Notes: a model not told the origin generated them from the sequence alone. A DNA stretch of 64,000 nt from Bacillus sp. cl95 (GCF_900115925.1 NZ_FOYF01000002.1:468194-532193); one strand, 5' to 3'; counted from the first letter of the stretch, positions 28,125-38,686 are shown. Numbers and translations: made by a program.

Positions 28125-28156
28125 AAAACCGCTATCCCTTGGATTAGCGGTTTTTC
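28125..28156 (+). terminator. Intrinsic terminator after bkdB
   Basis: AAAACCGCTA pairs perfectly with TAGCGGTTTT around 10 bases, followed by a T. It separates the bkd operon from mutA. Confidence 0.9.
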
Positions 28157-28238
28157 ACTATCATTGCCCACTTTTAAAATGTATATTAAAATAAAGGTAG
28201 TAGACTTTTTAGAATTTTATCAATATTTTCGAAAAAGA

Positions 28239-28268
28239 GGGGAGTGAAAGCTGTCTTGTAAGAGACAG
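28239..28268 (+). promoter_or_regulatory. mutA leader: Shine-Dalgarno plus hairpin
   Basis: GGGGAG (from 28239) is followed by CTGTCT (28251-28256), six bases, AGACAG (28263-28268), a small hairpin between the ribosome binding site and the ATG at 28275. The same Shine-Dalgarno lies 6 bases before an in-frame CTG (28251) and close to a GTG that opens a five-codon ORF (MKAVL), so the true start is uncertain. Confidence 0.45.
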
Positions 28269-28274
28269 GTCGTT

Positions 28275-30233
28275 ATGAACTCAAACAAAATGAAACAAAC
28301 AACTTTTGAAGAAGCTAGTTATGAGAAATGGCAGGAAAAAGCGGAAGCAACTTTAAAAGGCAGGAAAATCGATTCTCTTGATACAAATACATACGAAAAC
28401 ATAGTCTTGAAACCGCTTTATTCCGAAGAAGATGGGGCGAGAAATGGCTATCCAGGGATTGAGGACTTCAGAAGGGGGAGTGGCATATTAGGTTATGTTG
28501 CTTCAAGTTGGAAGATTGCACAAGATATCCTATTCCACTCAATCGATGATTTGAACGAAAAGCTTAATAGAGTTTTTTCAAAAGGACAAACAGCTATCTC
28601 TTTTGATGTAAACGAAGAATTGTTTTCTTCAGAAAAAGAACTAGCTGCTGTCTTAATAAAACATGTAGCTCAATACCCTTTAGCGATAGATGCGAAAGGA
28701 TTGCAACCAGCTTTTCTTTCCATCTTATTAAAGGCAGCAATTGATGAAGGCGTAACAGAGAAGGTAAGTGGCTATGTCGGTTTTGATCCGCTAACCATAA
28801 TGGCTGAAGCGGGGACTATTCCAGAGGACCATTCCTTACTATTAGACCAATGGTGTAAAAATATTCAATATGCAGGTCAGCAACTTCCCAATCTTAGGAC
28901 GGTCCTTGTAGATACCGCAGCATATAACAATACTGGTGCAAATGCTGTTCAAGAGCTTGCGGTTGCAATAGCAATGGGGAGCTATTATATAGAAAAACTT
29001 CTTGAACATGGAATGCAGTTGAATGAAATACTTGAAAAATTCATTTTCAAGTTTTCTATTGGTTCTAACTTCTTTATGGAAGTGGCTAAGCTAAGAGCGG
29101 CCCGTATTTTATGGAACAAAATTTCTGAAGCATATGGAGCACAAATAGATCGTGGAATGGAAATCACAGCTGAAACTTCTAGAATGAACAAGTCCCTTTT
29201 GGATTCTCGTGTGAACATGCTTCGTGCGGGCAATGAAGCATTTGCGGCAGTTCTTGGTGGTGTCCAATATTTGAAGGTTGGCTCGTACGATGAACTCTCT
29301 AAATCTTCTGAAATAGGAGAGCGGCTTGCTCGAAACACTCAGTGGATCTTAAAAGATGAGGTACATTTGCAAAAGGTTATAGATCCTGCAGGTGGCTCTT
29401 GGTATATCGAGAATTTGACGGAGGAATTGGCTGAAAAGGCGTGGGCTAAGTTTCAGAATATCGATGCCCAAGGTGGCATTCTTGAGGTATTGAAATCTGA
29501 AACCCTTCAAAAAGATATTGCTTTGGTTCGTCAACAAAGAGCGAAAGATGTACTTAATAGAAAGAAAAGTATTGTAGGCACGAATGTTTATGCAAATTTG
29601 GATGAGAAAGTATCCCAGGAGATTTTAAAACCATGTGGCCATTTATACACAAATGTTTCGTTAGAAGAACTCCTTCTAGAACTAGAACAAGGAAATGGAA
29701 TCAGCCATCTTTTGAAAAAGAAAAAAAATTCAGCTGGAAATACATTTCAAGCTCTCAAAGGGATTCGGTTGTCCCGACCTTTTGAAGAAATGAGGCAAAA
29801 GGCAAGAAATTTAGCATTAAACAATGGTTGTGACCCGACAGTGGGGCTACTTTGTCTTGGAGAGTTAAAGGAATATAAACCACGGACCGATTTCGTGAGA
29901 GGTTTTTTAACAGCGGGAGGAGTCAAAGTCACCTTAAGTGAAAGTAACCTTTCATTAGAAGAAGCCAAAAGCTTCATAGAAAAATCTAATACGGAACACT
30001 TTTGCTTATGCGGTAGTGATGAGACATATCGGACCTTTGGAGTTCAGCTTGTTGAAAAACTCAAGCAATCATATCCAGAAAAGACGTTCTATTTAGCAGG
30101 GCTCCCAACTGCAGAAGATCAAGCAGTCTGGCTGGAAAAAGGTATAAAGCAATTTATTCATTTGAAGAGCAACTGTTACGAATCTTTATTGACATTACTA
30201 ACAGAAATGGGGGCGGAAGTACATGAGGAATAA
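28275..30233 (+). CDS. mutA: MutA, methylmalonyl-CoA mutase small (beta) subunit
   Basis: Non-catalytic partner of MutB in the heterodimeric coenzyme-B12 mutase. The 652-residue protein has the mutase TIM-barrel fold ([20 protein letters not shown], then [20 protein letters not shown] and [20 protein letters not shown]) and a C-terminal flavodoxin-like region that lacks the DxHxxG cobalamin motif, as expected of the small subunit. The ATG has only a weak AGG nearby. A strong GGGGAG lies 30 bases upstream with a hairpin between, so a CTG start at 28251 is possible. mutB overlaps its end by 11 bases. Confidence 0.92.
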   Translation: MNSNKMKQTTFEEASYEKWQEKAEATLKGRKIDSLDTNTYENIVLKPLYSEEDGARNGYPGIEDFRRGSGILGYVASSWKIAQDILFHSIDDLNEKLNRVFSKGQTAISFDVNEELFSSEKELAAVLIKHVAQYPLAIDAKGLQPAFLSILLKAAIDEGVTEKVSGYVGFDPLTIMAEAGTIPEDHSLLLDQWCKNIQYAGQQLPNLRTVLVDTAAYNNTGANAVQELAVAIAMGSYYIEKLLEHGMQLNEILEKFIFKFSIGSNFFMEVAKLRAARILWNKISEAYGAQIDRGMEITAETSRMNKSLLDSRVNMLRAGNEAFAAVLGGVQYLKVGSYDELSKSSEIGERLARNTQWILKDEVHLQKVIDPAGGSWYIENLTEELAEKAWAKFQNIDAQGGILEVLKSETLQKDIALVRQQRAKDVLNRKKSIVGTNVYANLDEKVSQEILKPCGHLYTNVSLEELLLELEQGNGISHLLKKKKNSAGNTFQALKGIRLSRPFEEMRQKARNLALNNGCDPTVGLLCLGELKEYKPRTDFVRGFLTAGGVKVTLSESNLSLEEAKSFIEKSNTEHFCLCGSDETYRTFGVQLVEKLKQSYPEKTFYLAGLPTAEDQAVWLEKGIKQFIHLKSNCYESLLTLLTEMGAEVHEE

Positions 30234-32433
30234 ACCTAATTTCGCCAGCATTTCTCTTTTTGACACTCAGAAAGAGAAACGAATTTCAGACTGGAAAATA
30301 AAAGCTGAACAAGAAATTTCAAAATCAATCGATAATCTTTTGTTTGAAACAAATGAGCAAATCAATCTGAAACCGTTATATACAGAAGAAGACCTAGTAG
30401 GAATGGATCATCTCAATGATAAACCAGGAGTAGCGCCCTTCACACGCGGTCCGTATCCAACGATGTACGTAAATCGTCCATGGACGGTTAGGCAGTATGC
30501 AGGTTTCTCGACGGCGGAAGAAAGCAACGCTTTTTATCGAAGAAATCTTGCGATGGGTCAAAAAGGACTTTCTGTTGCTTTCGATTTGGCTACTCACCGC
30601 GGCTATGACTCTGATCATGAGCGAGTGGTTGGAGATGTTGGAAAAGCGGGTGTGGCGATCGACTCTGTGGAGGATATGAAAATATTGTTTGATGGAATTC
30701 CTCTCGATCAAATGTCGGTTTCAATGACGATGAACGGAGCGGTTCTTCCTGTCCTTGCTTTCTTTATCGTGACGGCTGAGGAGCAAGGAGTAGATAGCGC
30801 AAAACTTTCAGGCACAATCCAAAACGATATTTTAAAAGAATATATGGTTCGAAATACATATATTTATCCGCCTGATATGTCAATGAAAATTATTGCCGAT
30901 ATCTTTGAATATACTTCAAAAAATATGCCGAAATTCAACAGTATCAGTATTTCGGGTTATCACATGCAGGAAGCTGGAGCGCCAGCTGACATAGAATTGG
31001 CCTATACGCTTGCTGATGGACTGGAATATGTCCGCACTGGATTGAAGGCAGGTATAGAAATAGATACTTTTGCACCAAGGTTGTCGTTTTTCTGGGCAAT
31101 CGGAATGAATTACTTCATGGAAGTAGCCAAAATGAGAGCAGCCCGTAGAATCTGGGCAAAGATGATGAAGTCGTTCAATCCTAAAAATGAAAAATCGATG
31201 GCATTGAGAACACACTCTCAAACATCGGGATGGAGTTTGACAGAACAGGACCCTTTCAATAATGTCATCCGTACTTTAATAGAAGCTCATGCAGCAGCGA
31301 TGGGTCATACCCAATCATTGCATACGAATGCTTTGGATGAAGCAATAGCGTTACCTACCGATTTTTCAGCTAGAATTGCCCGTAATACGCAACTTTTCTT
31401 ACAAGAAGAGTCTGGTATTACAAATGTTATTGACCCTTGGGGTGGTTCTTATTACGTTGAAACGCTGACGAATCAATTGATGGAGCGTGCGTGGGAACAT
31501 ATTGAAGAGATAGAGAGTCTTGGAGGAATGGCGAAAGCGATTGAAACTGGTCTTCCAAAGATGAAGATTGAAGAGGCGGCTGCAAGAAGGCAAGCTCAAA
31601 TTGATTCCGGCAAAGAAGTAATCATTGGTGTGAATCAGTATAGACTAGAGCAAGAAGATGCACTGGAGATCCTTGAAGTTGATAATACGGCCGTCCGTTT
31701 AAAGCAGATTGAAAAACTGAACAGATTGAAAGCAGATCGCGTTGAAAGTAATGTTAAGGAAGCTCTTCAAGCGATTACTCAATCGGCTGAAAGCGGAGAA
31801 GGAAACCTTCTTGAACTTGCCGTACAAGCCGCAAGAGTAAGGGCTACCCTAGGGGAAATTTCGTATGCAATTGAAAAGGTTGCAGGTCGTCATAAAGCTA
31901 TTATTCGCTCAATTAGTGGGGTATACAGTTCCTCCTATACGAATGATGATGAAATCGCTGTAGTGAAGGATATGACAGATGAATTTCTGGAAAATGAAGG
32001 CCGTAGACCCCGCATCATGATTGCGAAGATGGGACAAGATGGGCATGATAGAGGTGCCAAGGTTATTGCTACTGCTTTTGCTGACCTTGGATTTGATGTA
32101 GATATCGGTCCGCTTTTCCAAACTCCTGCAGAAACTGCCTTACAGGCTGTTGAAAATGATGTCCATGTCATTGGGATGAGTTCTTTGGCGGCTGGACACA
32201 AGACACTTCTACCTCAATTGAAGGAAGAATTACAGAAACTTGGTCGTGAGGATATCTTACTCGTCATTGGTGGGGTTATTCCAACACAAGACTATGAATT
32301 TTTATATGAAAATGGAGCTGCTGCCATTTTTGGACCTGGAACCGTTATCCCTATTGCTGCGCAAAAAGTAATTCAAGAGATATATAAGCAGTTAGGTTAC
32401 GAGGAAGTGTCACTAGAAAATGGAGCAAAATAA
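30223..32433 (+). CDS. mutB: MutB, methylmalonyl-CoA mutase large (alpha) subunit
   Basis: Coenzyme-B12-dependent isomerisation of (R)-methylmalonyl-CoA to succinyl-CoA. The 736-residue protein has the substrate-binding barrel ([37 protein letters not shown]-like motif read here as [17 protein letters not shown], and [19 protein letters not shown]) and the C-terminal B12 domain with the cobalt-ligand motif D606-G-H608-DRG in [18 protein letters not shown]. Length is normal. It overlaps mutA by 11 bases and meaB by 14, so the three are cotranslated. Together with mce and mmdA near 39 kb it forms the propionyl-CoA to succinyl-CoA route. Confidence 0.97.
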   Translation: MRNKPNFASISLFDTQKEKRISDWKIKAEQEISKSIDNLLFETNEQINLKPLYTEEDLVGMDHLNDKPGVAPFTRGPYPTMYVNRPWTVRQYAGFSTAEESNAFYRRNLAMGQKGLSVAFDLATHRGYDSDHERVVGDVGKAGVAIDSVEDMKILFDGIPLDQMSVSMTMNGAVLPVLAFFIVTAEEQGVDSAKLSGTIQNDILKEYMVRNTYIYPPDMSMKIIADIFEYTSKNMPKFNSISISGYHMQEAGAPADIELAYTLADGLEYVRTGLKAGIEIDTFAPRLSFFWAIGMNYFMEVAKMRAARRIWAKMMKSFNPKNEKSMALRTHSQTSGWSLTEQDPFNNVIRTLIEAHAAAMGHTQSLHTNALDEAIALPTDFSARIARNTQLFLQEESGITNVIDPWGGSYYVETLTNQLMERAWEHIEEIESLGGMAKAIETGLPKMKIEEAAARRQAQIDSGKEVIIGVNQYRLEQEDALEILEVDNTAVRLKQIEKLNRLKADRVESNVKEALQAITQSAESGEGNLLELAVQAARVRATLGEISYAIEKVAGRHKAIIRSISGVYSSSYTNDDEIAVVKDMTDEFLENEGRRPRIMIAKMGQDGHDRGAKVIATAFADLGFDVDIGPLFQTPAETALQAVENDVHVIGMSSLAAGHKTLLPQLKEELQKLGREDILLVIGGVIPTQDYEFLYENGAAAIFGPGTVIPIAAQKVIQEIYKQLGYEEVSLENGAK

Positions 32434-33448
32434 GAAACGTCGAATTGTACCGAACCGCAAAAATGGACCTACGCTGGATGAGTTATATGAGGGTGTAATA
32501 ACTCAAAATAGAGGATTATTAGCGCGTGCAATTACACTAATTGAAAGTAACGCTGAACATCATCATCAAGATGCGCAAGTCTTACTGCACAAAGTTCTTC
32601 CACACACTGGAAATTCCATTCGAATTGGAATTTCCGGTGTGCCGGGGGCCGGAAAAAGTACGTTTATTGAAGCCTTTGGATTACATTTGTGCCAATTAGG
32701 ACACCGGGTAGCTGTATTGGCAGTCGACCCTAGTTCGAGTATAAGTGGTGGAAGTATTTTAGGTGATAAAACGAGGATGGAAGAATTATCACGTAACCCT
32801 CATGCCTTTATCAGGCCAAGTCCTACAGGAGGAAAACTTGGTGGTGTACACCGCAAAACAAAGGAGACGATACTTCTTTGCGAAGCTGCCGGATTCGATG
32901 TTATTCTTGTTGAAACCGTGGGTGTTGGTCAAAGCGAAGTAGCGATTCGTGGAATGGTAGATTTCTTCATGCTTTTAGCGCTAACGGGTGCTGGAGATGA
33001 ATTGCAAGGAATGAAGAAAGGGATTATGGAAATTGCTGATGCCATTGTGGTGAACAAGGCTGATGGTTTAAATAAAGTGCGATCCATTCAAACGGCAATG
33101 GAATATAATCGCATTCTCCACTTCCTCCAACCTGCTACAGAAGGGTGGACAACAAAGGCTTTTACATGTTCAGCAATCGAAAAAGAAGGGATTTCGGAAA
33201 TTTGGAATGTCGTCAAGAAATTTTCGGAGTTGGGTAAGGGAAGCGGGACTTTCTATAACAGACGCAAGAGTCAGTCCAAAGAATGGGTACATGCACTTAT
33301 TACCGATCATCTTCATTTCCGTTTTTTCCATCATCCTGAAGTAAAACAGTTATTACCAGAAGTTGAACATGGCGTGATAGAAGGTGAATTAACGGCCTCT
33401 TCAGGCGTGGAGCAATTAATTCAAGTTTTTCTTAGTAGCGGAAAATAG
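32420..33448 (+). CDS. meaB: MeaB, GTPase chaperone of methylmalonyl-CoA mutase
   Basis: G3E-family GTPase that loads cobalamin and protects the mutase from inactivation. The 342-residue protein has Walker [18 protein letters not shown] (about 73-89), [22 protein letters not shown], the switch motif [18 protein letters not shown] and the base-recognition VVNKADGL. The start ATG lies inside the end of mutB, with only a weak ribosome binding site, consistent with translational coupling. Older annotations call such genes argK or LAO/AO transport ATPase; the mutB neighbour supports MeaB. Confidence 0.95.
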   Translation: MEQNKKRRIVPNRKNGPTLDELYEGVITQNRGLLARAITLIESNAEHHHQDAQVLLHKVLPHTGNSIRIGISGVPGAGKSTFIEAFGLHLCQLGHRVAVLAVDPSSSISGGSILGDKTRMEELSRNPHAFIRPSPTGGKLGGVHRKTKETILLCEAAGFDVILVETVGVGQSEVAIRGMVDFFMLLALTGAGDELQGMKKGIMEIADAIVVNKADGLNKVRSIQTAMEYNRILHFLQPATEGWTTKAFTCSAIEKEGISEIWNVVKKFSELGKGSGTFYNRRKSQSKEWVHALITDHLHFRFFHHPEVKQLLPEVEHGVIEGELTASSGVEQLIQVFLSSGK

Positions 33449-33642
33449 AGAAAGGACAGCTCCATTTTCGTGGTGGCCATCCTCTCATAAAGTATGATGG
33501 GTTACATTCTTGATGTGTTTTTAATATAACCTTTCTATAGGTAACTTAAACTTTTTTCTCAAAACATTTCACTTTAATGGAAACCACCTCATGGAATTGG
33601 TATGATGATAAGGATAATGGTTATTAAAAGGAGTGACATATA

Positions 33643-34080
33643 TTGAATATGGATTTTAATTTTTTTATGAACGATGTCGTTAAACAGGCACGTCAGGATA
33701 TGGTTGAATCAGGTTATACAGAACTAACTACTCCAGATGGTGTGGAGGAGGCTTTTTCGAAAAAAGGTACAACTTTAGTCATGATCAATTCTGTATGCGG
33801 TTGTGCAGGTGGAATTGCCCGTCCGGCTGCAGCACATTCAGTGCATTATGATAAGCGTCCTGATCACCTCGTTACCGTGTTTGCGGGACAAGATAAAGAA
33901 GCAACAGAAAAGGCACGTTCTTATTTCACAGGTTATCCGCCTTCATCGCCATCTTTCGCACTTTTAAAAGACGGCAAAATTTGTACAATGATTGAGCGTC
34001 ATGAAATCGAAGGCTTTGATGCAATGAATGTTGTATCTAAACTGCAGCAGGCATTTGAACAATATTGTGAAGAATATTAA
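33643..34080 (+). CDS. brxB: Bacilliredoxin BrxB (YqiW), BrxA/BrxB family
   Basis: Thioredoxin-fold protein that removes bacillithiol from mixed disulfides on proteins. The 145-residue product has the redox motif Cys52-Gly-Cys54 in NSVCGCAGG, followed by [20 protein letters not shown] and [16 protein letters not shown], near-identical in layout to B. subtilis YqiW. The start is TTG at 33643 with AAGGAGTG upstream; an ATG two codons later would also be possible, but MNMDFN matches the family. It is flanked by its own terminator and is probably monocistronic. Confidence 0.94.
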   Translation: MNMDFNFFMNDVVKQARQDMVESGYTELTTPDGVEEAFSKKGTTLVMINSVCGCAGGIARPAAAHSVHYDKRPDHLVTVFAGQDKEATEKARSYFTGYPPSSPSFALLKDGKICTMIERHEIEGFDAMNVVSKLQQAFEQYCEEY

Positions 34081-34085
34081 TTTGA

Positions 34086-34118
34086 AAGCTTATCCCACTT
34101 CTGGGATGGGCTTTTTTT
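34086..34118 (+). terminator. Intrinsic terminator after brxB
   Basis: AGCTTATCCCA pairs with TGGGATGGGCT (two G-U) around a 4-base loop, followed by TTTTTT. Confidence 0.88.
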
Positions 34119-34485
34119 ATGTAATAAAGTATAAAAACCTATAAAATTTCACAATTTATTTGAGTGTAGATACAGCACGAAATATGCTACACCAATGAAT
34201 TATGCTCTATGATATCTTTTTGAAATAGTCTATAAAGATTGTTCAATTAGATGGAATAAATCAGTTGCGTTTGTGCCTTAATCTCTTTCAGAATAATAAA
34301 ATTATTTTTTAGTAAAGTAAATTTTTAATAATTTTATTGCATAAATATAAACTTGTGTTAAAATTCATTTAGGTGAATAAATATTAATTCTAGTTTTTAC
34401 TTGTGTTTTGCTAGTCTTTCACTATAAAATATTTTTAATTAAGAAAAATAATAATTTTCAGTAAAATTATAGGGGGAAAACAAAT
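34119..34485. other. AT-rich leader region before artP
   Basis: No coding frame of note is seen here. It contains a perfect 12-bp inverted repeat, AATAAAATTATT (34295-34306) and AATAATTTTATT (34327-34338), and, overlapping its right arm, a promoter TTGCAT (34337-34342), 16-bp spacer, TAAAAT (34359-34364). The transcript would have an AT-rich leader of about 115 bases before artP. The inverted repeat could be an operator, but chance is hard to exclude in such AT-rich sequence. Confidence 0.45.
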
Positions 34486-35283
34486 ATGAAAAAAAGTATT
34501 AGTATTTTCTTAATGTCTATCTTGGTTGTTGGATTACTTGCGGCATGTGGAACAGGCGGCAAAGAGTCAAATAATGCTACAGGCAAAAAAGAAGATGACA
34601 AGAAAGTTTTAGTAATGGGTACATCAGCTGACTATCCTCCATTTGAATATGTTGATACAGCTAAAGGTGAAGAAATTATCGGTTTTGATATTGATCTTGC
34701 TAAAGCTATTGCAAAAAAAGCTGGATATGAAATTCAAGTAAAAGACATTGATTTCAATGGATTAATTCCAGCGATTGAAGCTGGACAAGTAGACTTCGTA
34801 TTAGCTGGTATGACTCCAACTGAAGAACGTAAGAAAAACGTTGATTTCAGCGATATCTATTATGTAGCTAAGAACATGATTGTTTCAAAGAAAGATAGCG
34901 GCATTAAGACAGTCGAAGACCTAAAGGGTAAAACATTGGGAGTTCAATTAGCTTCAATTCAAGAAGGTGAAGCTGAAGAAATGGCGAAAACCATTGACGG
35001 CCTTAAGGTTGAAAACCGTAATCGTATTCCTGAAATCATCCAAGAAATCAAAGCAGGCCGTTTTGATGCAGCTATGATTGAAGATACAGTTGCAAAAGGA
35101 TACTTTAAAAAGAATCCAGACCTTAGCGGGTTCACAATGGAAGTTTCTGAAGAAGAAGCAGGTTCGGCAATTGCTTTCCCTAAGGATAGCAAATTAACTG
35201 AAGACTTTAATAAGGCATTAAATGAAATGAAAGAAAACGGCGAAGTTGACAAGCTAATTGTTAAGTGGTTTGGCGGAGAGTGA
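34486..35283 (+). CDS. artP: ArtP-like amino acid ABC transporter, substrate-binding lipoprotein
   Basis: Extracellular solute-binding protein (family 3) for polar or basic amino acids; the B. subtilis counterpart at this locus (YqiX/ArtP) belongs to an arginine transporter. A lipoprotein signal peptide is present (KKSISIFLMSILVVGLLAAC, with Cys21 as the lipidated residue), a Gly/Lys/Asp-rich linker, then the bilobed domain (TSADYPPFEYVDT, IIGFDIDLAKAIAKKAGYE, VDFVLAGMTPTEERKKNVDF). 265 residues. AGGGGG precedes the ATG. Specificity for arginine is inferred from synteny. Confidence 0.9.
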   Translation: MKKSISIFLMSILVVGLLAACGTGGKESNNATGKKEDDKKVLVMGTSADYPPFEYVDTAKGEEIIGFDIDLAKAIAKKAGYEIQVKDIDFNGLIPAIEAGQVDFVLAGMTPTEERKKNVDFSDIYYVAKNMIVSKKDSGIKTVEDLKGKTLGVQLASIQEGEAEEMAKTIDGLKVENRNRIPEIIQEIKAGRFDAAMIEDTVAKGYFKKNPDLSGFTMEVSEEEAGSAIAFPKDSKLTEDFNKALNEMKENGEVDKLIVKWFGGE

Positions 35284-35306
35284 TTCGAAGTTTCTTGCAT
35301 GCCATT

Positions 35307-35343
35307 AACGTTCAGAGGGGAACATCTCTCTGAACGTTTTTAT
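35307..35343 (+). terminator. Terminator between artP and artQ
   Basis: AACGTTCAGAG pairs perfectly with CTCTGAACGTT around a 10-base loop, followed by TTTTA. Placed between the binding-protein gene and the permease gene, it would let artP be expressed more strongly than artQM by partial read-through. Confidence 0.85.
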
Positions 35344-35432
35344 TCTTGGAGGAGATTTACTTTTTTTGTAAAAGGTGTGTCCCAAACGAATCGCAGTGCT
35401 CTTTAAAGAAAAGATAGAAAGGTTGGATATTA

Positions 35433-36092
35433 ATGAATTTGAATTTTCTAGATATCCTACCATCCGTCCCTTACATATTAGAAGGCGTGGGAGTAACCCT
35501 CCGCATTGTCCTTGTGGCCGGATTGTTAGGATTTATTCTCGGTATCATTTTAGCTTTATTTAAAATAAGTTCAGTAAAAGTATTAAATTGGTTTGCGGAT
35601 GCTTATACCTCTGTTTTCCGTGGCACTCCGCTAATTCTTCAGCTTATGCTTATATATTATGGTTCTCCTCAAATTGTTGGATATCAAATAGAGCCATATA
35701 CGGCAGCTGTCTTAGCGTTTGCACTTAACTCAGGAGCGTATATTTCTGAAGTGATTCGCGGTGGGATTTTGGCAGTGGATAAAGGGCAACGAGAAGCGGC
35801 AATGGCTCTTGGAGTCCCTTATAAGAAAATGATGTGGGATATCATCCTGCCTCAAGCACTAAAAAATATCCTTCCAGCACTAATGAATGAATTTATTACA
35901 TTAACGAAAGAATCAGCCATTGTATCAGTCATTGCAATTAATGATATTATGCGTCGTTCATACATTGTTGGTGGGGACAAGTTCTCGTTTTTTGAACCGC
36001 TCCTATTTGCCGGCCTCATTTACTATCTGATGGTCATTATCTTAACATTGGTAGGAAAAGCAATCGAAAGGAGAATGAGACGCAGTGATTAA
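35433..36092 (+). CDS. artQ: ArtQ-like amino acid ABC transporter permease
   Basis: Inner-membrane permease of the HisM/GlnP family. The 219-residue protein has about five hydrophobic helices and the cytoplasmic EAA loop [20 protein letters not shown], which docks to the ATPase, and [20 protein letters not shown] before it. The ATG at 35433 follows AAGGTTGG. It overlaps artM by 8 bases. Confidence 0.93.
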   Translation: MNLNFLDILPSVPYILEGVGVTLRIVLVAGLLGFILGIILALFKISSVKVLNWFADAYTSVFRGTPLILQLMLIYYGSPQIVGYQIEPYTAAVLAFALNSGAYISEVIRGGILAVDKGQREAAMALGVPYKKMMWDIILPQALKNILPALMNEFITLTKESAIVSVIAINDIMRRSYIVGGDKFSFFEPLLFAGLIYYLMVIILTLVGKAIERRMRRSD

Positions 36093-36807
36093 GATAGATG
36101 ATTTACACAAATATTTCGGTAAACTCGAGGTCTTAAAGGGAATATCGACAAGCATAAATGAAGGCGAAGTAGTAGCTATCATTGGTCCATCTGGGTCCGG
36201 TAAATCCACTTTCCTGCGTTGTATGAACCTTCTGGAAACACCTACGAGCGGGCGCATTTGGATTGGCGATGACGAAGTTACAAATAAGAACACAAATATC
36301 ATGAAGGTCCGTCAAAATGTAGGGATGGTATTTCAACATTTTCACTTATTCCCGCATAAGACAGTTCTTCAAAACCTTACTTATGCACCGATGAAAGTGA
36401 AGGGTATTTCAAAGCAAGAAGCTGAAAAGATCGGTCATGAACTTTTAGCTAAAGTTGGATTATCTGAAAAAGCGAACGAATACCCTACTAGACTTTCTGG
36501 CGGACAAAAACAGCGTGTTGCCATAGCACGGGCTCTGGCAATGCAACCGGACGTAATGCTGTTTGATGAGCCAACATCGGCGCTTGATCCAGAGATGGTA
36601 AAAGAGGTATTGGAAGTTATGAAATCCCTTGCCCACACAGGCATGACAATGGCGATTGTAACTCATGAAATGGGATTTGCCCGTGAAGTAGCTGATCGCG
36701 TTCTGTTCTTAGATGGCGGAGTCCTTGTAGAAGATGCTCCTCCAGAAGAATTTTTCAATAATCCTAAGAGCAAACGTGCACAGGATTTCTTGCAAAAAAT
36801 GCTATAG
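36085..36807 (+). CDS. artM: ArtM-like amino acid ABC transporter ATPase
   Basis: ATPase of the ArtPQM importer. The 240-residue protein has Walker A GPSGSGKS (about 32-39), Q-loop [11 protein letters not shown], signature [15 protein letters not shown], Walker [13 protein letters not shown] and the switch His in VTHEMGF. The start is GTG at 36085, inside the end of artQ, with AAAGGAGA upstream. B. subtilis names this gene artR (yqiZ). Confidence 0.95.
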   Translation: MIKIDDLHKYFGKLEVLKGISTSINEGEVVAIIGPSGSGKSTFLRCMNLLETPTSGRIWIGDDEVTNKNTNIMKVRQNVGMVFQHFHLFPHKTVLQNLTYAPMKVKGISKQEAEKIGHELLAKVGLSEKANEYPTRLSGGQKQRVAIARALAMQPDVMLFDEPTSALDPEMVKEVLEVMKSLAHTGMTMAIVTHEMGFAREVADRVLFLDGGVLVEDAPPEEFFNNPKSKRAQDFLQKML

Positions 36808-36823
36808 AAGATATATGCTATGG

Positions 36824-36852
36824 AAAAGATGATCTTATAGGTCATCTTTTTT
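36824..36852 (+). terminator. Intrinsic terminator after artM
   Basis: AAAAGATGA pairs with TCATCTTTT around 9 bases, followed by TT. Confidence 0.85.
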
Positions 36853-36981
36853 CAGGTTTAGAATGATTAAATAAGACCATTTGGATTACTTTCTAAAAGT
36901 TCCTAATCTATATTTGAGAGAAATCAATGAATAGAATGTAGACAATATTTGTTTCATTGGAGATTTTTGAGGAGATGAATA

Positions 36982-37974
36982 ATGAAGTTTCGTATAGGTT
37001 ACCGAACGCTGAAAACAGCGGTTGGTACAGCAATCAGTATCATCATAGCCCAACAATTTGGACTAGAAAACTATGTTTCGGCAGGAATTCTTACGATTTT
37101 ATGTATTCAAGTTACTAAACTTAAGTCATTGCGTACCTCTTGGGACAGATTCTTGGCTTGTGTCCTGGCAATGCCTTTCTCAGCGATCCTCTTTGAGGGA
37201 ATTGCTTATCATCCAATCGTAATCGGGTTGATGTTATTATTTTTCATTCCAACAATCGTGATGTTTCGTGCTCAAGACGGTATTGTCACAAGCAGCGTTA
37301 TCATACTGCATATTTATTCTGCCGGACAGGTGACGAATTCGTTGTTCTTGAATGAGTTCGGTGTCATCATCATCGGGATTGGAGTAGCTCTCCTAATGAA
37401 TTTATACATGCCAAGTGTGGATCGTAAATTGGAAGAATATCAAAAAGAAATTGAAAAAAATTTTAAGATCATATTTTGTGAGATGGTCAGTTACTTAAGA
37501 GACCACGACAGCAAATGGGCAGGTAAGGAAATTACTGAAACGGCGACCTTATTGGATGAGGCTAAGACGCTTTCCTTTAAAGATGTTCAAAATCATTTTC
37601 TTCGTCACGAGAATCATTATTACCATTACTTTAAAATGAGGGAAAAACAGTTCGAAATCATTGAGAGAACTTTGCCCCTCGTTACATCACTCACACTAAC
37701 AGTAGAACAAAGCAAAATGATGGCTGAGTTTATCGAGGAACTAGCCGATAATATCCACCCGGGAAATACTGCGCTCTTTTTTATTGGAAAACTGCAAAAA
37801 ATGAAAGCTGAATTTAGCGAGATGGAGCTTCCCAGAACAAGAGATGAGTTTGAAACGAGAGCAGCTTTATTTCAACTCATGAATGAAATTCAACATTATT
37901 TACATCTAAAAAGTCTTTTTAAGGGAATTCCTAATCAACCATCGAATCAAAAGAACCTATATGATGCAAACTAG
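36982..37974 (+). CDS. yqjA: Aromatic acid exporter family protein (YqjA, DUF939)
   Basis: Membrane protein of the ArAE-type family. The N-terminal half has four to five predicted membrane helices (about 10-140: RTLKTAVGTAISIIIAQQFG, VSAGILTILCIQVTKLKSLR, ILLFE region, VIIIGIGVALLMNLYMPSVD), and the C-terminal half is a soluble helical domain (about 145-320). Family members are predicted to export aromatic or other toxic acids; the substrate here is unknown. GAGGAG lies 7 bases before the ATG. B. subtilis yqjA is at the same position. Confidence 0.88.
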   Translation: MKFRIGYRTLKTAVGTAISIIIAQQFGLENYVSAGILTILCIQVTKLKSLRTSWDRFLACVLAMPFSAILFEGIAYHPIVIGLMLLFFIPTIVMFRAQDGIVTSSVIILHIYSAGQVTNSLFLNEFGVIIIGIGVALLMNLYMPSVDRKLEEYQKEIEKNFKIIFCEMVSYLRDHDSKWAGKEITETATLLDEAKTLSFKDVQNHFLRHENHYYHYFKMREKQFEIIERTLPLVTSLTLTVEQSKMMAEFIEELADNIHPGNTALFFIGKLQKMKAEFSEMELPRTRDEFETRAALFQLMNEIQHYLHLKSLFKGIPNQPSNQKNLYDAN

Positions 37975-38000
37975 AAGTAAAAAGTTGGCAGGTGATGATG

Positions 38001-38513
38001 ATGGTGAAACTGACCATGACTTTTCTTTTTACTTTTTTTATTTCCCCTCTTTGGCCGTTGGGTCCCAACCCGATACCTGGAGAGCCATTTGTGATTGTGA
38101 ACAAGCAATCCAATGAGGTAGTCTTTATTCAGGATAATCGTATTCAAACGATTATCAGCGCAGCGACAGGGAAAACAGCAGACTTAACACCTGAAGGATT
38201 ATTTACGGTTACAGTAAAGGCTAAAAATCCATATTATCGGAAGAAAGATATACATGGTGGAGACCCTTCTAATCCTTTGGGAACAAGATGGATTGGCTTT
38301 GATGCAAAAGGCACGGATGGAAGGACATTTGGAATCCATGGAACGAACGATCCTCAATCGATAGGAAAGTATGTTTCTCAAGGTTGTATTCGCCTGCAGA
38401 ATGAAGCTATTGAATCCATTTTCGAATTTATTCCGCTTGGTACAAAGATATTAGTAGTGCCCAAGGCTGATTCATATGAAGACATTGCAAGAGAGTATGG
38501 AGCAATACAATAG
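38001..38513 (+). CDS. Secreted L,D-transpeptidase (YkuD domain)
   Basis: Predicted cell-wall crosslinking enzyme. A hydrophobic N-terminus (VKLTMTFLFTFFISPLWPLG) acts as a signal or anchor, followed by a single YkuD catalytic domain (about 28-160): VIVNKQSNEVVFIQDNRI, TPEGLFTV, and the active-site segment FGIHGTNDPQSIGKYVSQGC with catalytic His and Cys, then IRL. No LysM domain is present, unlike YkuD itself. Several in-frame starts (GTG 37992, ATG 37995, 37998, 38001) lie in a row; ATG 38001 is chosen because it is 6 bases after AGGTG. A 26-base gap follows yqjA. Confidence 0.88.
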   Translation: MVKLTMTFLFTFFISPLWPLGPNPIPGEPFVIVNKQSNEVVFIQDNRIQTIISAATGKTADLTPEGLFTVTVKAKNPYYRKKDIHGGDPSNPLGTRWIGFDAKGTDGRTFGIHGTNDPQSIGKYVSQGCIRLQNEAIESIFEFIPLGTKILVVPKADSYEDIAREYGAIQ

Positions 38514-38540
38514 AAAACCAATTGCAAATTAGTAGCAGCA

Positions 38541-38578
38541 AAAAGGACTGTCACATATCTCGTGACAGTCCTTTTGTT
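38541..38578. terminator. Bidirectional terminator between the transpeptidase and prli42 genes
   Basis: AAAAGGACTGTCAC pairs perfectly with GTGACAGTCCTTTT around a 7-base loop; A-run and T-run flank it on opposite sides, so it can serve both convergent genes. Confidence 0.9.
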
Positions 38579-38590
38579 TCCAATAATTTA

Positions 38591-38686
38591 TTAAAAAAGA
38601 GAAGCAAGTCCAATTAATAGAGTGGATGCTAGCATAGCAAACAACATCAAATAGACGATTACTTTTTGCATTTTACGATTTGACAT
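38591..38686 (-). CDS. Prli42-like stressosome-associated microprotein
   Basis: A 31-residue membrane microprotein on the minus strand: basic N-terminus MSNRKMQKV followed by one membrane helix (IVYLMLFAMLASTLLIGLA) and SLF. This agrees in length and pattern (MSN.K..KVIVYLML..ML.STLL.GL) with Prli42, which in Listeria anchors the stressosome to the membrane. GAGGTG lies 7 bases before the ATG, good evidence for translation. It is far too short for ordinary gene finding. The assignment rests on recall of the family. Confidence 0.85.
   Translation of the reverse strand: MSNRKMQKVIVYLMLFAMLASTLLIGLASLF

Noticed and set aside
33449-33642. Possible gene or RNA between meaB and brxB
   Set aside because: No open frame with a ribosome binding site and no convincing hairpin; regarded as an ordinary promoter region.
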